The notes under the pieces are model-generated. The model worked only from the letters and a program-made list of their open reading frames with translations, had not been told where the DNA came from and did not search any database. A DNA stretch of 41,592 nt. Origin: a cf. Phormidesmis sp. LEGE 11477 (lineage in GTDB: Bacteria; Cyanobacteriota; Cyanobacteriia; Phormidesmidales; Phormidesmidaceae). The stretch is from assembly GCF_015207105.1 (NCBI RefSeq), contig NZ_JADEXO010000047.1:1-41592 (forward strand). Reading direction: 5' to 3'. Shown here piece by piece: positions 22,578 through 31,682 of the stretch (the stretch's first letter is position 1; each line of letters starts with the position of its first letter). A program made the translations under genes and the position numbers.

Positions 22578-24310
22578 AACAGAATCCGTTGATTTATAAA
22601 GATTTCAATGTTTGTTCCATGCTCGATAGCTAGGATAGAACTTCTGTCTTGTAGACTTTCAATTTGGTCCTGGTTCTGCTGCGCTCTCTGCGCTATTACT
22701 GTATTAGCAGCACCCTCTAAAACAGCGCCTAGAATACTAGGCGACCCGAAGTCTGTAGAGCTGATAGCACCCGTTGGACCAATCGCACTGTTACTGCTAT
22801 TGGGTCGATTGAGTACACTGCCAACCTGTCCAATTGCTCCTAGAATTGCTTGGTTTCGAGTAAGTCTGTTGATATCTCTTTCTGAGCCCGACATCTCTTT
22901 AGCAACCAGTACGCTACCGTCGTTGCTACGTATCGTAATTGCTTCGACAGGTATCTGCATATAGCTATAACTGCTCTCTGGCAGGATAATCGAGGTAATT
23001 CTTAGTTCGACCATTCCGCTCGAACTAGCACCTGCTAATTCGACTGTTAGTTGTGTTCCGGCTGGCATAATGACAGTGCCGTTAGAGACTAGATCTTCTG
23101 TCAACTCAACTGCCCCTGGTGGGCTTTGAAGATCCTCTGACCATGCCATCGGCACGATGAACTGTCCCCCGGCACTGACTCCAGGTAGAATCTCTACTGC
23201 GCTGGACTGTTCAATGGCGTCGTTGCGGTTGCCGCCTGACATAATGAACGCAACGTCATCCTCGTACGCCTTGTTGAACTCTGTAGGCTCACTCGCAGCA
23301 GCTAACTCATTCTCCTCCTGACTCTCAGGTGTGGCTTCTTTATCTGGTTCCGTATCTATAGACGGCTCTGACGACACTACTTCCCGATAGACAGTTGGTT
23401 CAACAGAAGTGCTCTCGCTTACAACAACTGGAATGTATCTCTCTACTGGTTGCTGAGCTTCGCTGGTTATGGTCGCAGCAGCTGTCGAACTTTCTGCATT
23501 GACCTCAGACTCTAAAGCCCCTCCACCATTTCCCTGGTCGGCGACCCTGCCGTAGCTACCTAGTGCGACCAATCTTTCCCAAGCATCATATGGATCAATT
23601 ACCTCTTCTGGGGAGGACTGAGCCGATGTAGGCACAGTAGATGGCCGAACTATAGGTTGTCTAGCCGCAGGCTGAGCGACTGACTGCGGTGAAACAGGTT
23701 GCCTGGCCACGGGTCTACGAGGAGTTGTGACGGGTCTAGCTACCGGCATGGGCCGCGACCTAATTGCAGAGGGACTAGAGACGGTGGCTGGCTGCGGCTG
23801 TCTGACTTCTGATGATGCTTCCTGAGTCTGCTCATCTGCTGGCTCTGACTCTGGCTGAACAGGTGGCTGGGGGCGCACTTCTGCTCTCGTAGGTTGGTTG
23901 TTCAACACTGATGCTTGATTGCCTAATGCATTCGCTGTTTTAAGCGCTGCAATCTCATCTTCTGTTGCGTTTTCTGTATCTACTTGTTCTGGTTCTGAGA
24001 CTACAACGACATCCTCATTTTCATCGTCAGCTCTGTTCAGACCAGTCAGTCCGGTGAGCATAAAGCCAATTACAAGACAGGCAATCCCTAAAGGACCGCC
24101 AATGACTAGCATCTTCGTCCACGGCAATTGCCAGGGCTGTCTTTCCGTTCTCTCTTCTACGAAATCACCTTCTTCAAGAAGGTCTGTTTCTTCATCTGAA
24201 ATAACTGACTCAGCACTAACTGGCGTACTCTTCTCTTCAGTATCACTGAGCCCAACCAACACTTTGATCTTATCTAGAGAATAGCCATTCTCCTGTCCAG
24301 TGCCTTTCAC
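22574..24310 (-). CDS. VirB10/TrbI-like T4SS core scaffold
   Basis: Spans both membranes and links the inner-membrane energy proteins to the outer ring. 578 residues: acidic cytoplasmic N terminus (to about 60), one membrane helix ('MLVIGGPLGIACLVIGFMLT', about 69-88), a long Pro/Gln/Ser-rich periplasmic linker (about 130-230), and a C-terminal beta-barrel domain with 'GTVIMPAGTQLTVELAG', 'VEAITIRSNDGSVL' and the end 'LAIEHGTNIEIFINQRILL', typical of TrbI/VirB10. The GTG start shares a base with the upstream TAG (TAGTG), so translation is coupled. Confidence 0.85.
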   Translation of the reverse strand: MKGTGQENGYSLDKIKVLVGLSDTEEKSTPVSAESVISDEETDLLEEGDFVEERTERQPWQLPWTKMLVIGGPLGIACLVIGFMLTGLTGLNRADDENEDVVVVSEPEQVDTENATEDEIAALKTANALGNQASVLNNQPTRAEVRPQPPVQPESEPADEQTQEASSEVRQPQPATVSSPSAIRSRPMPVARPVTTPRRPVARQPVSPQSVAQPAARQPIVRPSTVPTSAQSSPEEVIDPYDAWERLVALGSYGRVADQGNGGGALESEVNAESSTAAATITSEAQQPVERYIPVVVSESTSVEPTVYREVVSSEPSIDTEPDKEATPESQEENELAAASEPTEFNKAYEDDVAFIMSGGNRNDAIEQSSAVEILPGVSAGGQFIVPMAWSEDLQSPPGAVELTEDLVSNGTVIMPAGTQLTVELAGASSSGMVELRITSIILPESSYSYMQIPVEAITIRSNDGSVLVAKEMSGSERDINRLTRNQAILGAIGQVGSVLNRPNSSNSAIGPTGAISSTDFGSPSILGAVLEGAANTVIAQRAQQNQDQIESLQDRSSILAIEHGTNIEIFINQRILL

Positions 24311-25047
24311 TATTTCGCCTCCAATTCGTAAATTTCATCGATTGTCAGCCCCTTAGATCTAGTTTGGTACACCGCTTTTTGTATGGCGGTAGTCTCATCA
24401 GGCAACGGATCTATAGCAGGCTCTACAGCTCTTACTACTATTGTTTTGTTGAAACTAGTCGTCTTACCCTGAGGATTCCTACCATCGAAGATCACTAAAA
24501 AAGCGACCATATCTACTTCCCAGACTCCCGACTTTAGCTCTCTAGGTTGGCTGAGATAGTCGATCAATAGAGTGCTCTGTACATCACCTGTCAAAACGCC
24601 TCTCGGGATAAAAGAATTTGCCATCTCCTCAAGAAAGACTTCTCTAAAGTCTTCTGCTATAGCAAAAGATGCCTGCCAGGTTCTAGTAGGCACTTTCTGC
24701 CCAGTCCCAATTGGAATACCAGGATCTGTGATTCGCCTGGTTTGTTGATCTTTACTAACGACGTTCCAAGTGAATATTTGTGAGATAGCTTCTTCGACAA
24801 AACTGGTGATAACCTCATCTGTTCTGTCCTGGCTGTCTATAGGTTCAACTAATACAGTCTGTCCATTATCTAGTTGAACCAAGCTTGGAACATCTTTGGC
24901 TGCTAAAACGATGAGAACAAACAGGCTAAGAATACCTGTTACGGTCCCAATGACGCCGAAACCTATAGCTGACCAGACAAGCGTAGGCAGCAGGTTTGAC
25001 TTATCTAGAATCTTTTGTCTAAAGATCTCCTTGTTTAAAGCTGTCAT
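24310..25047 (-). CDS. VirB8/TrbF-like T4SS inner-membrane assembly factor
   Basis: 245 residues: short cytoplasmic N terminus, one membrane helix ('TVTGILSLFVLIVLAAKD', about 35-52), then a periplasmic domain of NTF2-like size with 'SFVEEAISQIFTWNVVSKD', 'FLEEMANSFIPRGVL' and 'WEVDMVAFLVIFDGRNPQG'. This layout is that of VirB8, TrbF and TraE. VirB8 forms the assembly centre with VirB9 and VirB10, whose genes follow. It is two bases away from the VirB6-like stop, in the same operon. Confidence 0.8.
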   Translation of the reverse strand: MTALNKEIFRQKILDKSNLLPTLVWSAIGFGVIGTVTGILSLFVLIVLAAKDVPSLVQLDNGQTVLVEPIDSQDRTDEVITSFVEEAISQIFTWNVVSKDQQTRRITDPGIPIGTGQKVPTRTWQASFAIAEDFREVFLEEMANSFIPRGVLTGDVQSTLLIDYLSQPRELKSGVWEVDMVAFLVIFDGRNPQGKTTSFNKTIVVRAVEPAIDPLPDETTAIQKAVYQTRSKGLTIDEIYELEAK

Positions 25048-25049
25048 AC

Positions 25050-26291
25050 CTACCCTGCCTTGGCTGCGCCAGTTACTGATGCTATTACCGATCCCACAGA
25101 ACCAGAGCTAATCGCTTCAAAGACGGCTACGCCACCTCCTTGCGCTAGCTTAATAGCAAGCACAGGGGCAAAAACTGCCAGAACGAGTAGATAGCCGTTC
25201 ATATCGTGTGCATTTGAATTAACTATCACTACGCCGATGATGCCGATGAATATGTTGTAGTAGAACTGCACCATGACCATTGAAGCATAGGCCAACAACC
25301 AGGCGATGATCGGTCTTCCCGTTCCTGGGATGAAAGAAAGGGCGATTGCAAACGGAGCAACTAGTCCAGTTAGCAGCATCGCCATTTCAAGGCTGTTAAC
25401 GAAGCCCCACTGTACCGCCAGTAAGAAGCCGTGGGTAAAGCCTTGGATAATGCTGCCCAGCGCACCTAGAAATGCGCCAGAGACCGCGCCAACGGCTCTA
25501 CCTACAATTCCTTTGCCTTCTTCAGCCGCTATATCGAAACCTTCTTGAGCGGCTTCGCCCACCCTTTCTCCTGATCTACTGCCTGGATTTTCAATCATGA
25601 CAGGATCATCGAAAGCATCATCGAAAGCAAAATCATCAATTGCATTGATAGCATCTCCTCCCCCTGGAACGAGTAGGTAGTCTAACTGTTCCTTCGTACT
25701 GGCATAGGCATCGGGTAGATCTAGCAGCCACTCATTCTCATAGGTATCGATCCTCTGCCCAATTTGCTGTCTTGCATTGATAAGACAGTTGTATTGCTCT
25801 TGTCCAACATACGCTTTGCATTGACCTAACTGCGCTTGTATAGCTGCTGTTAGATCTCCTCGTCCAACTGACGCCCTGATCGCGTCCTCAAGAGCAACAT
25901 CATTGAGCTGGTAGGAAAGCGCTTGTTGATTAAAAACCTGTCCGAACCTGTGCAATCCTTGAACCCCATCCGCTAGAAATGCTCCGTTGTTGTTTAATAA
26001 AACTATTACGCACATTGCCCACATCAGATTTGGGTAAAACGAACGCTTAAAGACTTCACCTTTATCGAAATCTTTGATTTCACCCGTCATCCATATCACA
26101 ATTGCAATTACCGCAGGATAGATGCTCATCTGCACGATGATAGAGAAAAGACCCGAATCAAAGATCGTTTCCCATCGTTCGTTCCAAGATGCGATTGCAT
26201 CTTTGTTGACACCCATCGCATCTTGTACTAATTCTGTTGCTCCATCTACCGCTAGATAGAACGAATTTGACCAGATTAATAAATTAATCAC
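25050..26291 (-). CDS. VirB6/TrbL-like polytopic inner-membrane channel protein
   Basis: Start taken at the GTG at 26291 (VINLLIWSNSFYLAVDG), with GGAGG nine bases upstream and overlapping the preceding stop (GTGATTAA); 413 residues. The open frame extends further but inside the previous gene. Membrane segments at about 55-75, 88-105 and 5 or so in the second half ('GFLLAVQWGFVNSLEMAMLL', 'APFAIALSFIPG', 'IIAWLLAYASMVMVQFYYNI', 'IGIIGVVIVNS', 'YLLVLAVFAPVLAIKL'). The big central loop is hydrophilic with two cysteines. This topology and the place between VirB5-like and VirB8-like genes fit VirB6/TrbL. Confidence 0.78.
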   Translation of the reverse strand: MINLLIWSNSFYLAVDGATELVQDAMGVNKDAIASWNERWETIFDSGLFSIIVQMSIYPAVIAIVIWMTGEIKDFDKGEVFKRSFYPNLMWAMCVIVLLNNNGAFLADGVQGLHRFGQVFNQQALSYQLNDVALEDAIRASVGRGDLTAAIQAQLGQCKAYVGQEQYNCLINARQQIGQRIDTYENEWLLDLPDAYASTKEQLDYLLVPGGGDAINAIDDFAFDDAFDDPVMIENPGSRSGERVGEAAQEGFDIAAEEGKGIVGRAVGAVSGAFLGALGSIIQGFTHGFLLAVQWGFVNSLEMAMLLTGLVAPFAIALSFIPGTGRPIIAWLLAYASMVMVQFYYNIFIGIIGVVIVNSNAHDMNGYLLVLAVFAPVLAIKLAQGGGVAVFEAISSGSVGSVIASVTGAAKAG

Positions 26292-27669
26292 TTGGACTGT
26301 CCTCCATAGCTTTTTGACAATGTGGTAGTGGATTGTCGCCACATTCTCCTGGCAGAAAAAGCCCTGCTGTTGCAATCTGCATTGCAGATACGTTACCTAG
26401 CAAAGAAGCTCTGTTATTTCTATTTTGCTCACTTAAAAGCTGCGCTATCTCGGTTTGAACCATAGCATCAGCGGCCTGCTGCTGTCTGTCAATGGTAGAT
26501 TGCCTAAACTCATTTGCTCGAATAACACTATCTTGTGCTAACTGAGCCGATAGATTTTTCATGATGTCTTGGGTGACATCTTTATCTTGAGAATCATCTG
26601 CATACTCTATGGCAGCGTTAAGGGATTCCTTCGCACCCTCCAACTCAGCCTGCATAAGATCCTGGCCAGTTTTACTCAGTGTTCCTGCGGCAACGGCTTG
26701 TGAACCTGCTCGACGTATTTCGCCTCTTAGAGAAAGAGCTAGCCCTTGAGGGTTAGTTGAGAATCTATCAGCACCTTGTATTACTCGGTTGGGGTTACCA
26801 TCTTTACCTGCAACTAGGGCATCGACTACCGATGGTATAGAGCTGTAGTCGGGAAGGCCCATACCGCCACTCTCAAAAGGAATGATATCGGCGTAAGGAC
26901 GTGTGACACCTGCGAGCAGCTCGTTGAACGTAGCTGCAGTGACAACGGACGAAGCTGGAGAAAGGGGATCGTATGCTTTTTCTACAGATCGACTGCCACC
27001 GCCAAGAAGTCCGCCAAGAAGTCCACCAGTCGCCTCACCAAGTACATCGCCTGCGATATCTTCAACAGCCTCACCGAAAAGATCAGTGAGCCATTTATCA
27101 ATCTGACCCTCTATGCCGCTCATAACGTTATCGATAGCCTGATCTACTGGGGCCATCACTTTCTGAATGCTCTTATCTACCTGCGCCTCAACGCTCCCGA
27201 GCGCACCTTGAATCGCTTCATCAATTGGAGAGACGGCTCTTGATAAAGCGCGGTTTATGCCATCGGTAACTCTTCCTTTCACTCCCTCTATAGAGCTGTT
27301 GACTCTTCCTGTGATCGGATCAATGTACCCGCCCGCATCTATATCTATGATGTCATCTACACTGCCGCGTGTATTGCCAACCACGTCGGGAACTGTAGCG
27401 CTTCCCTGTGAGGGGACAAAGCTTTGTGTAGGAGCGGCAGTCCCTGTTTGCGAACTGGTGTCTACACTCTGAGTTGGTGCAGCAGCTTCTGTTTGTGAGC
27501 TAGTGTCTACACTCTGCGTCTGCATAGGTAGATCAGAACTTTCTGTATTGCTCTGAAGCGTCCTAAATTCTCTAGAGAGCTGATCGAGAGACGTGTCGCT
27601 TTGTGCGACCACAGCAGTAGGAAATAGCAGCAAAACTGTTAGCGAAAGTGTCCATCTAAGCTGTCTCAT
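26284..27669 (-). CDS. VirB5/TrbJ-like exported T4SS protein with internal repeats
   Basis: 461 residues with a signal peptide (MRQLRWTLSLTVLLLFPTAV, cleavage after VAQ or nearby). A Ser/Thr/Gln linker follows with a tandem 15-residue repeat TQSVDTSSQTEAAAP / TQSVDTSSQTGTAAP. The middle contains amphipathic helices and a glycine run ('GLLGGLLGGGS'). The last 110 residues are helical ('QLAQDSVIRANEFRQST', 'QQQAADAMVQTEIAQLLSEQ') as in VirB5/TrbJ, and the end has two cysteines (GECGDNPLPHC). Longer than normal VirB5 (about 220). Start overlaps the virB4 stop (ATGA). Role as pilus tip or periplasmic component is inferred from order and export. Confidence 0.6.
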   Translation of the reverse strand: MRQLRWTLSLTVLLLFPTAVVAQSDTSLDQLSREFRTLQSNTESSDLPMQTQSVDTSSQTEAAAPTQSVDTSSQTGTAAPTQSFVPSQGSATVPDVVGNTRGSVDDIIDIDAGGYIDPITGRVNSSIEGVKGRVTDGINRALSRAVSPIDEAIQGALGSVEAQVDKSIQKVMAPVDQAIDNVMSGIEGQIDKWLTDLFGEAVEDIAGDVLGEATGGLLGGLLGGGSRSVEKAYDPLSPASSVVTAATFNELLAGVTRPYADIIPFESGGMGLPDYSSIPSVVDALVAGKDGNPNRVIQGADRFSTNPQGLALSLRGEIRRAGSQAVAAGTLSKTGQDLMQAELEGAKESLNAAIEYADDSQDKDVTQDIMKNLSAQLAQDSVIRANEFRQSTIDRQQQAADAMVQTEIAQLLSEQNRNNRASLLGNVSAMQIATAGLFLPGECGDNPLPHCQKAMEDSPSD

Positions 27670-30428
27670 GAAATTACCTCCATATCGTCACCATTTCGAA
27701 TAGCCGCAGCGTACTGCTTTGAAAATGCTATGTACCCTTCTAACCTTCTGCCGCCATACCGTTCTGTGACGCGGTTTCTAGCCAGTTGCTCTTCCATATT
27801 GTTAGCAACAATCGCCAGCTGAAGTTCGCTTGGATAGTATCGGCAGTGGGTAAGCATTCCCCCTGTGTCCACTAGCCAGTTAGAATACAGCCCAGTTCGC
27901 TGTGGAAAGAAAGACTTACTGGCATTTTTGGAGATAATTTCCTCGTCGTAGCGGAGATATTTTACGAATGAGTCAATTGCCGTTTCTTTGATGCGCCCAG
28001 TCATAAAGATAGACATGTTCTGCATAATCTTTGGCCCAGCCGGAGATTCACAGATAGTATTGGGATCTTGAGCCGATAGGAACAGCCGAATCCCCTGTTT
28101 GGCACCGTTAGCAGCGATACGTCCAATCAGCTTTGCAATCGAATCGTACTCGAATAGGATGGGCGACTCATCAATAAAGAAGATGGACTTCGGCGCTCGA
28201 TATGCAGATCTTAGCGCCGCTGCATAGGCGCTGAGTGCAAGCACCGCCGCCTCATCGTCATTGGAAAGATTACGCAGTGCGAAGACGATGAGCTGTGCGT
28301 TGATTGGGAAAGAACTGGGACGAGCAATCGCACGGCCTATCTTTGAATTAATCCAATACTCTAGCTGGATGGCTATATGTTCTCTGGCATTTGAGAGCGC
28401 AGTACTCGTTGATTCATCAAACTCAAGAAACTCTCTTGAGTAAAATGGCGCTAAGTCAGTGAGCGTAGGAATGTTGTTCCATTCATCTGATCCGAATCCG
28501 CCTTCTAATGCCGCGTCATACCGAGCGTTGATTTTCTCGTCACTGAAAAATCCGTTGAGCGCTTTACCTAGCAGTGCTCTCGCCATCTGGTTTAATCCCT
28601 CATCGCTAGACTTTACTAGCATCAGAAGGGAGCTTTCTAAAAAGCTTTTGTAGTCGTCGAATCGCTCTGTCTTAACCTCTGTTGGCAGTCCTCGCAAATC
28701 AGGAATCTCCATGATGTTTGAAGACTCCTTCCCGATATCGAAATAAGCAGCTCTATCTCCCAAAAAATCGGCGTAGTCGCTAAACGTAGATGTACCATCC
28801 GATTTTGGATAGTCGAGTGCAACCACGGGAAATCCAGATGCAATAAAGGGGGTTAGCATACCGCTGGCAGCAACAGATTTACCAGAACGAGTGGTCCCAA
28901 ACAAAGCAACGTTCTTGTGTTCTTTGATGTAGTCGATCTTGATAGGGGTTCCACCATCGTTTGCAATCAGTTCAAAGCCCGTGCTGTCGAGCTGGCGGGT
29001 CATCGTGAGTGGAATGATTCCCGGTGCGGACGTTGTGAGATAGGGAAGTGTTCGCTTGTATGGTTTATCTAGTAGCCTTTCCCAAACAATTGGTAGCGTC
29101 TGCAACCAGTAACGCCAAGCAACATCTTTCTCACGAACTATCCTGGCAGGTAGAGGAAAGCAGCTTGAAATCAAGTTTGCCGTATCGTCTATCTGTCCAG
29201 GATGATCTTTGTGGATTAAAACTACTGTTGCGGTTGTAAGCGGAACTGAACCCTCATACAGTTGATACTGAGCTTCCATTCCCTTCTTCAAGTTGATATC
29301 AGCGCTGATGTCGATAGAGCGCTGGTCAGAGGCTAAATCAGACTTACGCTTAGATGTTTTGATCACATCTGACATCTTCTCGCGCATCACTTTAAGCGAT
29401 GAGGAGCGTATCTGTGAAAAAATTTCTACATTCTGAACTTGCGGACGGCATATCATTCTCCATAGATAGAGCTGCTGGGCTCTCATATTTGGAAAAACCT
29501 CTGGTCGTTCTGTGAAAGCCATCAAGCCTATGTACTTATCGCGGACTTTCATCCATTCGAAGTCTGATTTTGGCACTCTAGACTGGCCATTTTCTCCTTG
29601 TATTAGTGCTGAGCGCGGATGCAAGTGAGAATTGATAGTCTCTGTTAGCCTTTTTTCAGTACAGGTAATGAACTGAGGTATCTCAGGCGCTTGATGTTTA
29701 TTGAAACGGCTGTACAAGCGCTCCCATAGCTCCTGTTTTGAAAGGGCTCTAATCTCCAAACCCATTCTGTTTGAGAGGACTTGTTCCCACCTTAAATAAC
29801 CATTGTTGAAGGCTGACTCAATAAGCGCGTGATAGCGTCTCTCATTGATATCATCTCCCCTCACGCTTGTCTTCGTAGATTGCCAAAGCGAGAAGATTCT
29901 AGCAACTGCTTTTTCGCTCCAGTCTCCATCGCTTATTTGAGCGGTGTCAATATCAACCGTGTAATCGACGTAGATAGTTAGTCGCTTGACCTGCCTTATT
30001 CCATCTACGGATAGCTCGTGAGAACGTTTCTTCTCAGAACATAGGAGTGCTTGCAAGTCGGACGAACTACATTTATGGATAAGAGAATCAAGATAGCTTT
30101 GTCTGTCGCTGTCTTCTGAAAATGACTCCATGTGAAAGGTGGCGGTGCCTTCCATTTCCTGAAGTCCCTGCCTTTGATCAGTGATAGCCCGCTCTACTTG
30201 AGTGTCAGTGAGATTGTCATGTATTCCGTTGGTCTCAAACCCAAAGACAAAGCGAAACTTCTTAGCCCCTTGCTGGAGCATGGCACAGCCAACCCTTCGC
30301 TCCTTTAGGTGAATGTCGACAAAAGTTTCGAGAGCTAGTTCTTTCTCGAACGCTTCCAAAATCAAAGACTTTACACCTTTTTGGGTTAGCCTTTTAACTT
30401 TTCGTCTTTTAACCTTGGTCGCTGGCAT
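27666..30428 (-). CDS. virB4: VirB4/TraC-type T4SS ATPase
   Basis: 920 residues. The N-terminal two fifths hold the VirB4 N domain; the C-terminal ATPase domain has Walker A 'LFGTTRSGKSVAASG' at about residue 510-525, Walker B within 'SIFFIDESPILFEYD', and the following 'RLFLSAQDPNTICES' and 'IFMTGRIKETAIDSF' typical of VirB4/TraC. The hexamer powers assembly and transport at the inner membrane. Longer than average (about 800). It begins 1 bp after the stop of a mini-ORF that repeats the Walker A motif. All nucleotide-binding residues are present. Confidence 0.9.
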   Translation of the reverse strand: MPATKVKRRKVKRLTQKGVKSLILEAFEKELALETFVDIHLKERRVGCAMLQQGAKKFRFVFGFETNGIHDNLTDTQVERAITDQRQGLQEMEGTATFHMESFSEDSDRQSYLDSLIHKCSSSDLQALLCSEKKRSHELSVDGIRQVKRLTIYVDYTVDIDTAQISDGDWSEKAVARIFSLWQSTKTSVRGDDINERRYHALIESAFNNGYLRWEQVLSNRMGLEIRALSKQELWERLYSRFNKHQAPEIPQFITCTEKRLTETINSHLHPRSALIQGENGQSRVPKSDFEWMKVRDKYIGLMAFTERPEVFPNMRAQQLYLWRMICRPQVQNVEIFSQIRSSSLKVMREKMSDVIKTSKRKSDLASDQRSIDISADINLKKGMEAQYQLYEGSVPLTTATVVLIHKDHPGQIDDTANLISSCFPLPARIVREKDVAWRYWLQTLPIVWERLLDKPYKRTLPYLTTSAPGIIPLTMTRQLDSTGFELIANDGGTPIKIDYIKEHKNVALFGTTRSGKSVAASGMLTPFIASGFPVVALDYPKSDGTSTFSDYADFLGDRAAYFDIGKESSNIMEIPDLRGLPTEVKTERFDDYKSFLESSLLMLVKSSDEGLNQMARALLGKALNGFFSDEKINARYDAALEGGFGSDEWNNIPTLTDLAPFYSREFLEFDESTSTALSNAREHIAIQLEYWINSKIGRAIARPSSFPINAQLIVFALRNLSNDDEAAVLALSAYAAALRSAYRAPKSIFFIDESPILFEYDSIAKLIGRIAANGAKQGIRLFLSAQDPNTICESPAGPKIMQNMSIFMTGRIKETAIDSFVKYLRYDEEIISKNASKSFFPQRTGLYSNWLVDTGGMLTHCRYYPSELQLAIVANNMEEQLARNRVTERYGGRRLEGYIAFSKQYAAAIRNGDDMEVIS

Positions 30429-30429
30429 A

Positions 30430-30666
30430 TTAATGGTTCCTTATAAGCGAGTGAGGGTAGTTAGAAGCAAGACAAGATTTGCCAGAACGGGTGGTAGCGA
30501 ATAAAGTGGAACCTCTCATCTGCTCAGCAAAATCAAGTTCTGTCAGAATTTCTGCATTGGGCAAGGGTGGTTTCCAGCGATACTGTCTGAATCGTCTTTT
30601 ACGCGCCTGAATTCTTTTTCGCAATTCCTTCACCTTCAAGAAATGAATGATAGAGCAGTCCAGCAA
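30430..30666 (-). CDS. Orphan P-loop mini-ORF between virB3-like gene and virB4
   Basis: Up to 78 residues from a TTG at 30666; the real start may be an internal TTG or GTG, or the frame may be entered by a +1 shift from the virB3-like gene. It has a very basic segment (KELRKRIQARKRRFRQYRWK), then 'PLPNAEILTELDFAEQ' and a Walker A-like 'STLFATTRSGKSCLASN' that copies the virB4 motif FGTTRSGKSVAAS, with similar DNA as well. No Walker B or other ATPase part follows; the stop is 1 bp before virB4. Either a fragment from duplication of the virB4 P-loop or the frameshifted tail of the virB3-like gene. Confidence 0.5.
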   Translation of the reverse strand: MLDCSIIHFLKVKELRKRIQARKRRFRQYRWKPPLPNAEILTELDFAEQMRGSTLFATTRSGKSCLASNYPHSLIRNH

Positions 30667-30928
30667 AAACGTATCGTCGCGGCTTGTGAAATCTGTTTAG
30701 AAATTTCCAAGAGTCTTTTCCGGTTAGTATCCATGACGTTCCTGCTAGCCATGCAAACAAAGGAAATCCTACAGGCCACCCTTTGTTGAATATTGTACAA
30801 ACTACGATGGTGAAAATTAACGCCCCGCTCCACCACCAGATCTGACTGCCGGGAACAGGCCCTATGTTGACGTTAGAGCTGATTGCCTTTTGTACATAGA
30901 TGGGGTTATCGATACGAGAAGATTTCAT
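30599..30928 (-). CDS. VirB3-like T4SS membrane protein
   Basis: 109 residues: 'IDNPIYVQKAISSNVNIGPV', then two close hydrophobic segments ('IWWWSGALIFTIVVCTIF' and 'VGFPLFAWLAGTSWILTG') and a basic C terminus ('WKFLNRFHKPRRYVFAGLL'). This short hairpin topology and the place between pilin and VirB4 genes fit VirB3/TrbD. The last 20 residues differ from the basic sequence seen in the overlapping frame (from 30666), so a frameshift near 30640 may have cut a longer protein. It starts 13 bp after the VirB2-like stop. Confidence 0.65.
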   Translation of the reverse strand: MKSSRIDNPIYVQKAISSNVNIGPVPGSQIWWWSGALIFTIVVCTIFNKGWPVGFPLFAWLAGTSWILTGKDSWKFLNRFHKPRRYVFAGLLYHSFLEGEGIAKKNSGA

Positions 30929-30941
30929 CTTGATCCGATAA

Positions 30942-31493
30942 TTAGCCGCCTACACCACCAACAAGGAAGTCAACAGCTGTCGCTCCAGCTAAGACAATGC
31001 CCACAACAATCATTGGTGTTTTAGCTAAGCTGCGCCATTCTTCACCTTCTCTAGCGGCTTGAATTGCAGGCAATAGAGCAATCGCTACACCGATTACAAA
31101 GGCTCCTCTAATCAACCAGAAGATAAGGAAAATAAGATTACCAAGATTATCATCTAACCCAAACGTATCAACTCCAGTGTTAAAGAAGTCCTCTGCGTTC
31201 TGTAGGAACTGAGCATGAGCTGGACCGCCGTGGCTGAATAGAAGGACGAGCAGCGCTCCTACGCCAGTCATTACGAGCATTCTATTTGCTGGACTGAATT
31301 TTCTATAAACCTGACTAAAGGCGTAAACTAGGACGCCGTAGAACGCGATGGAGGCAGCAAGACCAAGCTCGTAGCTGATCTGGTTTAGATGCCCCGCTAC
31401 TGCTACGCATTCCTTGACGAATAGAACGCCAACTACTGCGATCATCCAATCTTTGAGCTTAACTTTGTCATAGAGAGACAATGCATGATTCAT
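30942..31493 (-). CDS. VirB2-like prepilin with a long membrane leader
   Basis: 183 residues. The C-terminal 89 have the VirB2/TrbC pilin layout: 'SHGGPAHA' then cleavage before Gln95, a short polar part (FLQNAEDFFNTGVDTFGL), a hydrophobic helix (about 117-141), a basic loop (REGEEWRSLAKTP) and a second helix (159-179) ending in Gly. The first 94 residues contain three more hydrophobic stretches (about 15-27, 43-60, 70-88), much longer than an ordinary leader, so the precursor may be polytopic or the pilin fused to another small membrane protein. First gene of the operon. Confidence 0.7.
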   Translation of the reverse strand: MNHALSLYDKVKLKDWMIAVVGVLFVKECVAVAGHLNQISYELGLAASIAFYGVLVYAFSQVYRKFSPANRMLVMTGVGALLVLLFSHGGPAHAQFLQNAEDFFNTGVDTFGLDDNLGNLIFLIFWLIRGAFVIGVAIALLPAIQAAREGEEWRSLAKTPMIVVGIVLAGATAVDFLVGGVGG

Positions 31494-31574
31494 AGTCCGA
31501 CTAAACCTGTTTGAGTTACACCCGACAGCTTAGAGAAACTACCTTTGGTTGTAAATTGAACAAAGCTCAGTTAG

Positions 31575-31674
31575 ATCTGTTCATTTTTCTTGAATTCTGT
31601 ATAGACCATGAACAGATAGAACAATTTTTATACAAAAAAACAAAAAGCTGTATATTTTCTCAGATTTCTGTATA
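31575..31674. promoter_or_regulatory. Inverted and direct repeats upstream of the T4SS operon
   Basis: ATCTGTTCAT (31575-31584) and ATGAACAGAT (31608-31617) form a perfect 10-bp inverted repeat with a 23-bp centre. CTGTATA occurs at 31597-31603, 31648-31654 and 31668-31674, and TATACA in the opposite sense near 31629. The DNA is AT-rich, upstream of the pilin gene. Likely promoter and repressor sites controlling transfer, by position; the regulator is not identified, though the small gene at 31828 is a candidate. Confidence 0.5.
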
Positions 31675-31682
31675 AAACCAGC

